From assembly GCF_013812825.1 (NCBI RefSeq), contig NZ_JACCSU010000064.1, positions 1-44,256 of the forward strand: 44,256 nt of DNA, in the 5' to 3' direction. The notes beneath the pieces are model-generated. The model was not told the DNA's origin. It saw nothing but the letters and a program-made list of their open reading frames with translations, and ran no database searches. The first letter of the stretch is position 1. The number at the start of each line of letters is the position of its first letter. The DNA comes from Sphingomonas sp. (GTDB taxonomy: Bacteria; Pseudomonadota; Alphaproteobacteria; Sphingomonadales; Sphingomonadaceae). Shown in pieces: positions 17,869-24,454 of the stretch. A program made the position numbers and the translations under genes.

Positions 17869-17987
17869 CCCTCTCCCGCGAGCGGGAGAGGGGGTAACGG
17901 CCGCGCTGCTCATGAGCCCTCTCCCGCTTGCGGAGAGGGGGTAACCGCCGCGCTGCTCATGAGCCCTCTCCCGCCTGCGGGAGAGGG
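17869..17987. repeat. Three tandem REP palindromes with a 47-bp tandem duplication
   Basis: Hairpins at 17869-17892, 17917-17940 (one base shorter in the right arm) and 17964-17987 share CCCTCTCCCGC. Between them the unit starting GTAACGGCCGCGCTGCTCAT is repeated with one change (17894-17940 and 17941-17987), a 47-base period. The array separates DUF559 from oligopeptidase B and its last copy encodes the C-terminal residues of the peptidase. Confidence 0.9.
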
Positions 17988-20071
17988 TTGGGTGAGGGTT
18001 CCTTCTCGCCTTCCTCCTCTCCGCCCACTTGCGTCAGCATGAACGCATAGGCCTCGGCGATCTCCTTGAGGTGGTCCCACCGACCCGACTTGCCGCCGTG
18101 GCCGGCACCCATGTTGATCTTCAAAAGCAGCACATTGCCGTCGGTCTTGGTCGCCCGGAGCCTGGCCGCCCACTTGGCCGGCTCCCAATACGTCACGCGC
18201 GGATCGTTGAGCCCGCCGGTGATCAGCATCGGCGGATAGTCCTGGGCCTTGACGTTGTCGTACGGCGAGTAGCTGCGGATCAGCTCGAACGCCGCCTTGT
18301 CGGTGATCGGGTTGCCCCATTCCGGCCATTCGCCGGGAGTCAGCGGCAGAGTGTCGTCGAGCATCGTGTTGAGGACGTCGACGAACGGCACGTCGGCGAC
18401 CACCGCGCCCCACAGCGCCGGATCGCTGTTGGCGACCGCGCCCATCAGCTCGCCGCCGGCCGAGCCGCCCTGGATGGCGATGTTGCCGGGGCTGGTGAAG
18501 CCGGCCGCGATCAGGCCCTTCGCTGAGTCGACGAAGTCGTTGAAAGTGTTGGTCCGCTTGTCGAGCTTGCCCTGCAGGAACCAGTCGTGGCCGAGATCGT
18601 CGCCGCCGCGGATGTGGGCGATCGCGAACGCCCAGCCGCGGTCGAGCAGGCTGATTCGGCTGGTCGAAAAGCTCGGCGGGACCGCATAGCCATAGGCGCC
18701 GTACGCGTAGAGCAGCAGCTTGCCGGTGCCATCCTTGCTGAAATCCCTGGGATAGACGACCGACACCGGCACGCGCTGGCCGTCGCGCGCCGCAACCATC
18801 AGGCGCTCGGTCCGGTAGAGCGACGGGTCGTAGCCCGACGGGATCTCCTGGACCTTGAGCGTTTCCAGCTCGCCGCTGTGGGGGTGGTAATCGTAGACCG
18901 TCTGCGGGGTGACCATCGACGAATAGATGAGGCGGTACGCGTCGGGCGCGAACTCGGGGTTGCCACCGAAGCCGGCGCTGTAGCTCGCCTCCCCGAACGG
19001 GATTCGGGTCTCCTCGCCCGAATATTTTCGGAGCACCAGCTGGTCGAGGCCCTCGACCCGCTGCGTGATCGCGAGATGGTCGCGGAACGAAGTCGCGCCG
19101 CGCAGATAGACCTGGGCGGAGCCGGCGATCACCGTCGTCCACTCGTTCGGTGCCGCCGGATCGGCCTCGGCGAGGCGGAAATTCACATGCTCGTCGTTGG
19201 TGACGATCCACAGTTTCCCGTGCGCCGAATCGACCGAATATTCGCACTTTTCCTTGCGCGGCGAGATCAGGACCGGAGCAGCGGTCGGGTCGGCGGCGGG
19301 GACGAAGCGCACCTCGGTGGTCGCGTTGTCGCCGGTGGCGATGAAGATCAGCTCGCGGTCCTGCGAGCGCGACAAATGGACCGAAAAACCGAGCTCCTCG
19401 GTCTCCTCGTACAAGGTCACATCCTCGTCGGCGGGACGGCCGAGCCGGTGGAACCGCGCCCGGTAGCTGCGCCAGTTCTCGTTGACCTCGTTGAATACGA
19501 TGCCCTGGCTGTCGCTCGACCAGACCGGTTGGCCGATGGCGACGTCGGTCACCGTCTCGATGTCCTTGCCCGACGCGATGTCGCGAATTCGCAGCTTGAA
19601 GCGCTCCGAGCCATTGTCGTCGACCAGCACCGCCAGCAGCCGGCCGTCGGGGCTCGCTTCGATCGCTCCCAGGCGGAAATATTCCTTGCCCTCGGCCTCG
19701 GCCGGCTCGTCGAACAGCAGCTCGTCCGGCCCGCCGGCGAACTTTTTCCGGTACCAGCTGCGATACTGAGCGCCGGGCGAGAACGCCCACCAGTACAGCC
19801 ATTCCCCGTCGCGGATCGGGACCGAGCTTTCGTCCTCCTTGAGCCGCCCCTTCATCTCCCCGAACAGTGTATCGATCAGCCCCTGGTGGGGCTGCATCGC
19901 CTGCTGAAAATAGTCGTTCTCGGCCTGGAGGTAGGCGAGCACCTGCTCGTCGTGGACCTGCGGGTATCCCGGGTCGCGCAGCCAGTGCCACGGGTCCTCG
20001 ATCGTCTCGCCATGCGCGTCATAACGGTGGGGGCGCTGCTCGGCGCGGGGTGGCTGAATAAGGTCCGTCAA
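17957..20071 (-). CDS. S9 family peptidase, oligopeptidase B (protease II)
   Basis: A 704-residue prolyl-oligopeptidase-family enzyme. Residues 1-70 and 80-420 form the linker and beta-propeller; residues 425-680 the alpha/beta-hydrolase domain with Ser537 in QGGSAGGELMG, Asp623 in LNDPRV and His658 in GAGHGGKSGRW. Oligopeptidase B cuts short peptides after Lys or Arg, in the cytoplasm or periplasm; no signal peptide is seen here. The TTG start at 20071 is used because CGGAG lies 7 bases upstream and no ATG fits the N-terminal family block (RPHRYDAHG, EDPWHWLRD). The final residues SPNPLPQAGEGS are translated from a REP element, an extension beyond the natural domain end. Confidence 0.93.
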   Translation of the reverse strand: MTDLIQPPRAEQRPHRYDAHGETIEDPWHWLRDPGYPQVHDEQVLAYLQAENDYFQQAMQPHQGLIDTLFGEMKGRLKEDESSVPIRDGEWLYWWAFSPGAQYRSWYRKKFAGGPDELLFDEPAEAEGKEYFRLGAIEASPDGRLLAVLVDDNGSERFKLRIRDIASGKDIETVTDVAIGQPVWSSDSQGIVFNEVNENWRSYRARFHRLGRPADEDVTLYEETEELGFSVHLSRSQDRELIFIATGDNATTEVRFVPAADPTAAPVLISPRKEKCEYSVDSAHGKLWIVTNDEHVNFRLAEADPAAPNEWTTVIAGSAQVYLRGATSFRDHLAITQRVEGLDQLVLRKYSGEETRIPFGEASYSAGFGGNPEFAPDAYRLIYSSMVTPQTVYDYHPHSGELETLKVQEIPSGYDPSLYRTERLMVAARDGQRVPVSVVYPRDFSKDGTGKLLLYAYGAYGYAVPPSFSTSRISLLDRGWAFAIAHIRGGDDLGHDWFLQGKLDKRTNTFNDFVDSAKGLIAAGFTSPGNIAIQGGSAGGELMGAVANSDPALWGAVVADVPFVDVLNTMLDDTLPLTPGEWPEWGNPITDKAAFELIRSYSPYDNVKAQDYPPMLITGGLNDPRVTYWEPAKWAARLRATKTDGNVLLLKINMGAGHGGKSGRWDHLKEIAEAYAFMLTQVGGEEEGEKEPSPNPLPQAGEGS

Positions 20072-20110
20072 AACAAACTCCGTTCGGGCTGAGCCTGTCG
20101 AAGCCCTGCA

Positions 20111-20148
20111 CTTTATTCTAGGGTCCTAGTAAAGAAGGACGGTCCTTC
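20111..20148. promoter_or_regulatory. Two adjacent palindromes between oligopeptidase B and aminopeptidase P
   Basis: CTTTA-tt-CTAGG-gt-CCTAG-TAAAG (20111-20134) is a 10-pair inverted repeat, and GAAGGAC-g-GTCCTTC (20134-20148) is a perfect 7+1+7 palindrome sharing one base with it. They lie near the middle of the divergent gap and could be operators or hairpins of the surrounding repeat element. Confidence 0.45.
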
Positions 20149-20155
20149 GACAATG

Positions 20156-20194
20156 GTTGAAACGCATCGTCCCCCAGACGATGCTGGTTTCAAT
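20156..20194. other. Long hairpin upstream of aminopeptidase P
   Basis: GTTGAAAC-GCATCGTC, a CCCCA loop, then GACGATGC-tg-GTTTCAAT: a 16-pair stem (one G-T) with a two-base bulge and five-base loop, 25 bases before the pepP ATG. There is no T-tract after it, so it is not a typical terminator; it may be a leader structure or an inserted palindromic unit. Confidence 0.7.
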
Positions 20195-20218
20195 CATCAG
20201 GACGAACGGAGTGTGTGA

Positions 20219-22012
20219 ATGTCGAGTTATGCCGACCGCCTGAAAGCCCTTCGCGAGCAATTGAAGGCCGACCGCCTCGACGGCTTCGTCGTGCCGCTGA
20301 CCGACGAGCATATGAGCGAATATGTCGGCAGCTATGCCCAGCGGCTCGCCTGGCTGACCGGCTTCGAGGGCTCGGCCGGCTCGGCGGTCGTGCTTCCCGA
20401 GGAGGCGGCGATCTTCGTCGACGGCCGCTACACGCTGCAGGTCCGTGCACAGGTCAGCGCCAGTGAGTGGAGCTATCAGTCGGTGCCCGAGACCAGCATC
20501 ACCGACTGGTTGAAGGAGCATGCCCCGGAAGGTGCGCGGATCGGCTACGACCCGTGGCTCCACAGCCGCGACTGGGTGAAGAAAGCCGGCGAGGCGCTTG
20601 CCGCCCGCGGCGCAAGCCTGGTGGCCGTCAAGCGCAACCCGATCGACGCGGTGTGGGACGGCCGCCCGGAAGCTTCCAAGGCCCATCTGATCGTCCACTC
20701 CGAGCAACATGCGGGCAAGAGCGCGGCCGAGAAGCGCACCGAGATTGCCGACTGGCTGACCAGGCAGGGCGCCGACGCGGCGGTCCTGTCGGCGCTCGAT
20801 TCGATCGCCTGGGCCTTCAACGTCCGCGGCGCCGACGTCGCCCGGACCCCGGTCGCTCTGGCCTACGCCCTGGTCCACTCGGACGGCACCGCCGACCTGT
20901 TCGTCGCGGCTGAAAAGGTCGGCGCCGACGTCCGTCAGCACCTCGGCAATGGCGTGAGGCTGCACGAGCGCTCGCAGTTCGAGCCGGCGCTGGCCCGGCT
21001 CGCCGGCAAGACCGTCGCCGTCGACCCCGAGCGAGCGGTCGCGGCGATCTTCGAGGCGCTGGACAAGGCCGGCGCCAGGATCGTCGCCGTCCGCGATCCC
21101 ACGGTGCTTCCCAAGGCGATCAAGAATCCCGCCGAGATCGCCGGCCACAAGGCCGCCCAGGAGCGCGACGGGGCGGCGATCGCCCGCTTCCTCAAATGGG
21201 TCGAGTCGGAGGCCCCGGGCGGCGAGGTCGACGAGCTGACCGCATCGGACCGCCTCGAAGCGCTGCGCAAGGAGAATCCCGAGCTTCGCGACCTGTCGTT
21301 CGACACCATCTCGGGCGCCGGCCCGAACGGCGCCATCGTCCACTACCGCTCGAGCGCCAAGACCAACCGCAAGCTCGAGCCCGGCAGCCTCTATCTGGTC
21401 GATTCGGGCGGCCAATATGTCGACGGCACCACCGACATCACCCGCACCGTGCCGATCGGCGAGCCGACGCAAGAGATGCGCGACCGCTTCACGCGGGTCC
21501 TCAAGGGGCACATCGCCGTCGCCACCGCGCTGTTCCCCAAGGGCACTCGCGGCAGCCAGCTCGACAGCTTCGCCCGCCGCCCGCTGTGGGAGGCGGGGCT
21601 CGACTACGCCCACGGCACCGGCCACGGGGTCGGCAGCTTCCTGTCGGTCCACGAAGGGCCGCAACGCATTGCCCCGGTCGGCAGCTCGCAGTCGGGCGGC
21701 GACGAGCCGCTGCGCGCCGGGATGATCCTCAGCAACGAGCCCGGCTATTACAAAAGCGGCGAGTACGGCATCCGCATCGAGAATCTGGTGCTGGTCGTCG
21801 ACAAGCAGGTCGCCGGGGCGGAAAAGGAGATGCTCGGCTTCGAGACCCTGACCCACGCGCCGATCGAGCGGCGGCTGGTCGTCCGCGAGATGCTGAGCGC
21901 CGAGGAGCTCGACTGGCTCGACGCCTACCACGCCGGCGTGCTCGAGAAGATCGGCCCGCGGCTCGAAGGCGAAGACCGCGCCTGGCTCGAAGCCGCCTGC
22001 GCGCGGCTCTAG
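20219..22012 (+). CDS. Aminopeptidase P family (Xaa-Pro aminopeptidase)
   Basis: A 597-residue M24B metallopeptidase of the long (eukaryotic-like, about 600-residue) type. Two N-terminal creatinase-like domains (1-160, 161-300) precede the pita-bread catalytic domain. Metal ligands fit Asp395 (YLVDSGGQY), Asp406 (TTDITRT), His469 (GTGHGVGSF), Glu507 (SNEPGYY) and Glu521 (RIENLV). It removes N-terminal residues next to proline in the cytoplasm. ACGGAGTGTGTGA before the ATG provides the ribosome binding site and is part of the inverted repeat shared with oligopeptidase B. The divergent pairing of two peptidases suggests joint use in peptide breakdown. Confidence 0.93.
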   Translation: MSSYADRLKALREQLKADRLDGFVVPLTDEHMSEYVGSYAQRLAWLTGFEGSAGSAVVLPEEAAIFVDGRYTLQVRAQVSASEWSYQSVPETSITDWLKEHAPEGARIGYDPWLHSRDWVKKAGEALAARGASLVAVKRNPIDAVWDGRPEASKAHLIVHSEQHAGKSAAEKRTEIADWLTRQGADAAVLSALDSIAWAFNVRGADVARTPVALAYALVHSDGTADLFVAAEKVGADVRQHLGNGVRLHERSQFEPALARLAGKTVAVDPERAVAAIFEALDKAGARIVAVRDPTVLPKAIKNPAEIAGHKAAQERDGAAIARFLKWVESEAPGGEVDELTASDRLEALRKENPELRDLSFDTISGAGPNGAIVHYRSSAKTNRKLEPGSLYLVDSGGQYVDGTTDITRTVPIGEPTQEMRDRFTRVLKGHIAVATALFPKGTRGSQLDSFARRPLWEAGLDYAHGTGHGVGSFLSVHEGPQRIAPVGSSQSGGDEPLRAGMILSNEPGYYKSGEYGIRIENLVLVVDKQVAGAEKEMLGFETLTHAPIERRLVVREMLSAEELDWLDAYHAGVLEKIGPRLEGEDRAWLEAACARL

Positions 22013-22024
22013 CGCACGACCCAA

Positions 22025-22113
22025 ACCCCGTTCGTCCTGAGCGAAGTCGAAGGGCGCACCTCAAGCCTCCGTGCCAGCGCCCTTCGACTGCGCTCCGCTC
22101 CGCTCAGGACGAG
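22025..22113. repeat. Dispersed inverted repeat, CGTTCGTCCTGAGCGAAGTC family
   Basis: The left arm CGTTCGTCCTGAGCGAAGTC with GAAGGGCGC (to 22057) and the right arm GCGCCCTTCGACTGCGC... ending CTCAGGACGAGC (22077-22113) are inverted copies. It lies after pepP and overlaps the last codons and the stop of the convergent 41-residue gene. Confidence 0.85.
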
Positions 22114-22229
22114 CAGTCCTTTTCTTCTTTTCCCGGCGCCAGCTCCCGCGCCTGCGCCTTGCGCCGCTGCAAATTCTCCCTGAGCGCGGCCGCCAGCCGC
22201 TGGTCGCGGTCCTTTTTCTTGTCGGTCAT
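22104..22229 (-). CDS. Small basic hypothetical protein
   Basis: A 41-residue, highly charged protein (MTDKKKDRDQRLAAALRENL, then QRRKAQAREL). The pattern RLAAALRENL.RRKAQAR recurs in short sphingomonad proteins of unknown function, as I recall. An ATG three codons upstream (22238) is also possible; neither start has a strong binding site. The frame runs on upstream through antisense tRNA-Thr, which is not coding. The stop is inside a dispersed repeat. Confidence 0.6.
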   Translation of the reverse strand: MTDKKKDRDQRLAAALRENLQRRKAQARELAPGKEEKDCSS

Positions 22230-22318
22230 CGGCCCCATTTTGGCGGCGGCGAGGACGGGCGGCAAGCCGGGTTGACAGGAAAGCGCGCCCACGGTCAAAG
22301 GCGCCACCTCCTCGCAGT

Positions 22319-22393
<75 letters not shown>

Positions 22394-22437
22394 CTCTTTT
22401 CAATGACTTAGCTCCAATCCCGACTTGCCCACAATGT

Positions 22438-22459
22438 TCTAGGCAGCATCTAGGCAGCA
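22438..22459. repeat. Tandem 11-bp repeat beside tRNA-Thr
   Basis: TCTAGGCAGCA occurs twice head-to-tail with no change. It lies 45 bases after the tRNA, in a 148-base stretch (22394-22541) with no gene. It shares GCAGCA with the end of the tRNA, so it may be a leftover of recombination there. Confidence 0.6.
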
Positions 22460-22541
22460 GCGGCCACCATAAAAATCAGCCTATGCCTAATATATGTTGG
22501 TCCAGCTAGCCGGGATTAGAACCGGCGCGTGCAAAGCTAAG

Positions 22542-22566
22542 GTCTGCTTTGGGTGGAAAGCGGACA
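22542..22566. repeat. Hairpin repeat GTCCGC..GCGGAC, copy 1
   Basis: GTCTGCTTTGGGTGGAAAGC followed by GGACAC: stem GTCTGCTTT/AAAGCGGAC (one G-T pair) around GGGTGG. It lies 15 bases after the stop of the orphan gene at 22582. Its translation gives the 'KADIR'-like peptides often mis-annotated in alphaproteobacteria. Confidence 0.75.
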
Positions 22567-22581
22567 CTCGGCCTGACGCTT

Positions 22582-22977
22582 CTAACAATCGTGGAGCATG
22601 GCCTTACACAGAAACTCGTCGGCCTGTTCCCGATGCTGGGCGGACGGCTCCCCGCGCACGTATGCCCTCACGATCGACTGTTGGCCACGAAGCACGTTTT
22701 CTGCGGCGATGTTCAAGTCCGGTCGGGAAATCAGGAGGGAGAATTCCCCCGGCGAGAAATGCTCTTCCGAGTAGAGGGTTCTCATCTCGTGACTCGAAGC
22801 GAAATTCTCAGCACGCCGTTTGATTCCAGCCCCGCCGTAAGGCGGTGTGGCGACGAGAACGGTCATAAACGGAGAGGTTTCGTAAATCACATCCGAGCGG
22901 CGTTCGCATGATGCACTTACGGATGCGACGAGGATTGCCATCGTGACCCTGAGAGCAAGAACTCTGGAGCGGCACAT
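22582..22977 (-). CDS. Orphan exported protein in accessory patch
   Basis: A 131-residue protein starting MCRSRVLALRVTMAILVASVSASC, a signal peptide with a basic start; the Cys could be lipidated but the lipobox (SASC) is imperfect. The mature part has no motif that I recognise (VIYETSPFMTVLVATPPYGG, then an Arg/Glu-rich helix and FLCKAMLHDC at the end). Starts at 22995 and 22941 are alternatives. GC is clearly lower than in the neighbours, and the gene is bracketed by hairpin repeat copies 1 and 2, which suggests acquisition. The opposite strand is also open for 120 codons but has no signal or binding site. Confidence 0.5.
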   Translation of the reverse strand: MCRSRVLALRVTMAILVASVSASCERRSDVIYETSPFMTVLVATPPYGGAGIKRRAENFASSHEMRTLYSEEHFSPGEFSLLISRPDLNIAAENVLRGQQSIVRAYVRGEPSAQHREQADEFLCKAMLHDC

Positions 22978-23001
22978 GCCGCTAAGCTGAACCATCCGAC
23001 T

Positions 23002-23030
23002 AATGTCCGCAATGGGTCGAAAGCGGACGC
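23002..23030. repeat. Hairpin repeat, copy 2
   Basis: AATGTCCGC, AATGGGTCGAA, then AGCGGACGC: stem GTCCGC/GCGGAC. It lies 24 bases upstream of the orphan exported protein start and 6 bases from copy 3. Confidence 0.8.
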
Positions 23031-23036
23031 TGGCCG

Positions 23037-23066
23037 AATGTCCGGTTTGGGTGGAAAGCGGACATT
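23037..23066. repeat. Hairpin repeat, copy 3
   Basis: AATGTCCGG TTTGGGTGGAA AGCGGACATT with stem AATGTCCG/CGGACATT. Its right end overlaps the stop codon of the orphan membrane protein at 23065. Confidence 0.85.
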
Positions 23067-23463
23067 AGTGGCGCTTCGCCAGTGACGTTTGCAGCGACGA
23101 GAAGACGGCGCTCGCCGGACCCAAGGCACATAGCGCAACGACCAAGGTAAGGAGCGGGTCGTCATAAGACCCGTAGGCGGTGTCGAGCGCCTTCAGAGTG
23201 ACGAGTCCGACTAAGACGACCACGTTCACAGCAATCAGCCAGTTGACCACCAAAGTCTCGGCCTTTCGCGCGCGTATGGCGTTCACGAAGCAGAGCGCGG
23301 CCAAGAGACAGCGGCCACCGATCCACCATACACTCAGCCAGACGTCTTCTGGCTCTCGCGCATAATCAGCGATGTTCTCTGGAAGGAAGAGGAGGAATAC
23401 CAAGGCTGTAAGGACGACCAAGGCTCCGCCGGTCCAGTTAGCTATGCGTACGAAGGCCAGCAC
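23065..23463 (-). CDS. Orphan membrane protein, four predicted helices
   Basis: A 132-residue protein with about four membrane-spanning segments (near residues 10-28, 44-62, 72-92 and 102-120): GGALVVLTALVFLLFLP, WWIGGRCLLAALCFVN, WLIAVNVVVLVGLVTL and LLTLVVALCALGPASAVF. A charged first loop (NIADYAREPEDVW) and basic C-terminus fit an inner-membrane protein. I do not recognise a family. It is bracketed by hairpin repeat copies 3 and 4, is less GC-rich than its surroundings, and has no operon partner. Confidence 0.6.
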   Translation of the reverse strand: MLAFVRIANWTGGALVVLTALVFLLFLPENIADYAREPEDVWLSVWWIGGRCLLAALCFVNAIRARKAETLVVNWLIAVNVVVLVGLVTLKALDTAYGSYDDPLLTLVVALCALGPASAVFSSLQTSLAKRH

Positions 23464-23486
23464 CTCCTCAGCTTATAGAGTATGCG

Positions 23487-23516
23487 AATGTCCGCAATGG
23501 GTCGAAAGCGGACATT
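23487..23516. repeat. Hairpin repeat, copy 4
   Basis: AATGTCCGC AATGGGTCGAA AGCGGACATT, the most regular copy, with stem AATGTCCGC/GCGGACATT. It lies 23 bases upstream of the orphan membrane protein start and marks the return to the GC-rich backbone. Confidence 0.9.
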
Positions 23517-23542
23517 GGCGCCCGATCCGCATCTCTCGCCGA

Positions 23543-24373
23543 TCAGTAGCTCGGCTCGAGCAGCCCCTCGATCACATGGTGCTGGATCACCTGCTCGAGC
23601 TGGTCGGTGACTCGGTAGGTGAGGTGGTCGCGAACGCGCGGCGGAAGGCTGTCGAGATAGCCGCGCGTGACCTGCAGATCGTGGTGGTTGGCGTTGGTGC
23701 CGTCGGGCGCGTCGGCGGCGACGACCAGCACGGGCCGAGCCTCGCTGGAGCGGTTGGCGGTGCCGCGGTGGATGGTCAGCGCCGATCGCGCCGAAATGTC
23801 GCCGCGCTGCGGCAGTTTCTGCACCGCTCGCGAGATGTAGCGCTCCCAGATGCCCTTGTCGGGGAACATCCCGTCCCGGGCGCCGGCGATGTCGTCCCAC
23901 TGGGTGCCGAGCGCGATCTCGAACGCACCATGCTCCGGCGTGGTGTCGACGGACGTCAGGTTGAAGGCCAGGCTGTTCAGCCGGCGCCCTTTCAGGGTCG
24001 CCTCGGGTGACGGGAAATCCCGGTGCCACGGCTGGTCGGCGGCGCCTGGAAACGGGATGTCGAAGCCGATTTCGACGATCCTGTATTCCGGCCCGAGCAC
24101 CGCTTCGCAGACGGCGACGAACCACGGGTGGGTGGCGATGTCGACAAAGCCGCGGACGCGCTCGGGCTGGACTTCGACGTACCAGCGCTGCGGGCCGCGC
24201 GGCAGAACTCCGCCCGGAACCGCCTTGGCTTCCTCGAACAGGGCGAGGATGTCCTCGTGCATCGAATCCGCCCAGTCGGGCGTGAAGGCGCCTTTCAGCC
24301 CGATGATTCCATCGCCGTAGAGACCGCCCATGATGGCGGACACGTCATGATCCTGATCCTCGATCGCGCTCAC
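23543..24373 (-). CDS. Phytanoyl-CoA dioxygenase (PhyH) family protein
   Basis: A 276-residue Fe(II)/2-oxoglutarate dioxygenase. Metal ligands fit His117 and Asp119 (PWHRDFPSP) and His202 (TIHRGTANRS), with Arg208 for 2-oxoglutarate. The GTG start at 24373 is chosen for the GGAGGAGG 7-14 bases upstream; the longer frame starts in the neighbouring promoter region. PhyH-type enzymes hydroxylate acyl-CoAs, amino acids or small metabolites in the cytoplasm; the substrate cannot be told. It is divergent, 81 bases away, from a threonine-aldolase-like gene. Confidence 0.85.
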   Translation of the reverse strand: MSAIEDQDHDVSAIMGGLYGDGIIGLKGAFTPDWADSMHEDILALFEEAKAVPGGVLPRGPQRWYVEVQPERVRGFVDIATHPWFVAVCEAVLGPEYRIVEIGFDIPFPGAADQPWHRDFPSPEATLKGRRLNSLAFNLTSVDTTPEHGAFEIALGTQWDDIAGARDGMFPDKGIWERYISRAVQKLPQRGDISARSALTIHRGTANRSSEARPVLVVAADAPDGTNANHHDLQVTRGYLDSLPPRVRDHLTYRVTDQLEQVIQHHVIEGLLEPSY

Positions 24374-24454
24374 CCGGACCTCCTCCAATCCGCCAGCGAG
24401 AATATCACCTTTGGCTTGCCATGCGAGCGGCGATCCGCTTGGGAGCCGACCGCG

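Larger units (their letters stand above)
20077..20212. repeat. Inverted repeat enclosing the ptrB/pepP intergenic region
   Basis: ACTCCGTTCG (20077-20086) and CGAACGGAGT (20203-20212) are perfect inverted arms, each followed on its own strand by a start codon. Inside them TGTCGAAG (20096) and CTTCGACA (20145) form a second inverted pair. This is a copy of the dispersed CGTTCGGGCTGAGCCTGTCG family, here opened by extra palindromes. Confidence 0.8.

Noticed and set aside
17869-17987. The REP array as a CRISPR
   Set aside because: Only three hairpins, a 47-base unit with no distinct spacers and no cas genes in the window.
22394-22541. An integrase remnant after tRNA-Thr
   Set aside because: The stretch has stops in all frames and no recognisable integrase motif; only the position and the 11-bp tandem repeat hint at past integration.
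22549-22911. A 120-codon plus-strand frame in the accessory patch
   Set aside because: Starts inside a hairpin repeat, has no ribosome binding site and overlaps a minus-strand frame with a convincing signal peptide. Which strand is coding is not fully certain.
23442-24125. A minus-strand frame ending with NVRFRPIADIR
   Set aside because: The end comes from hairpin repeat copy 4 and the rest is out of frame with the PhyH gene.
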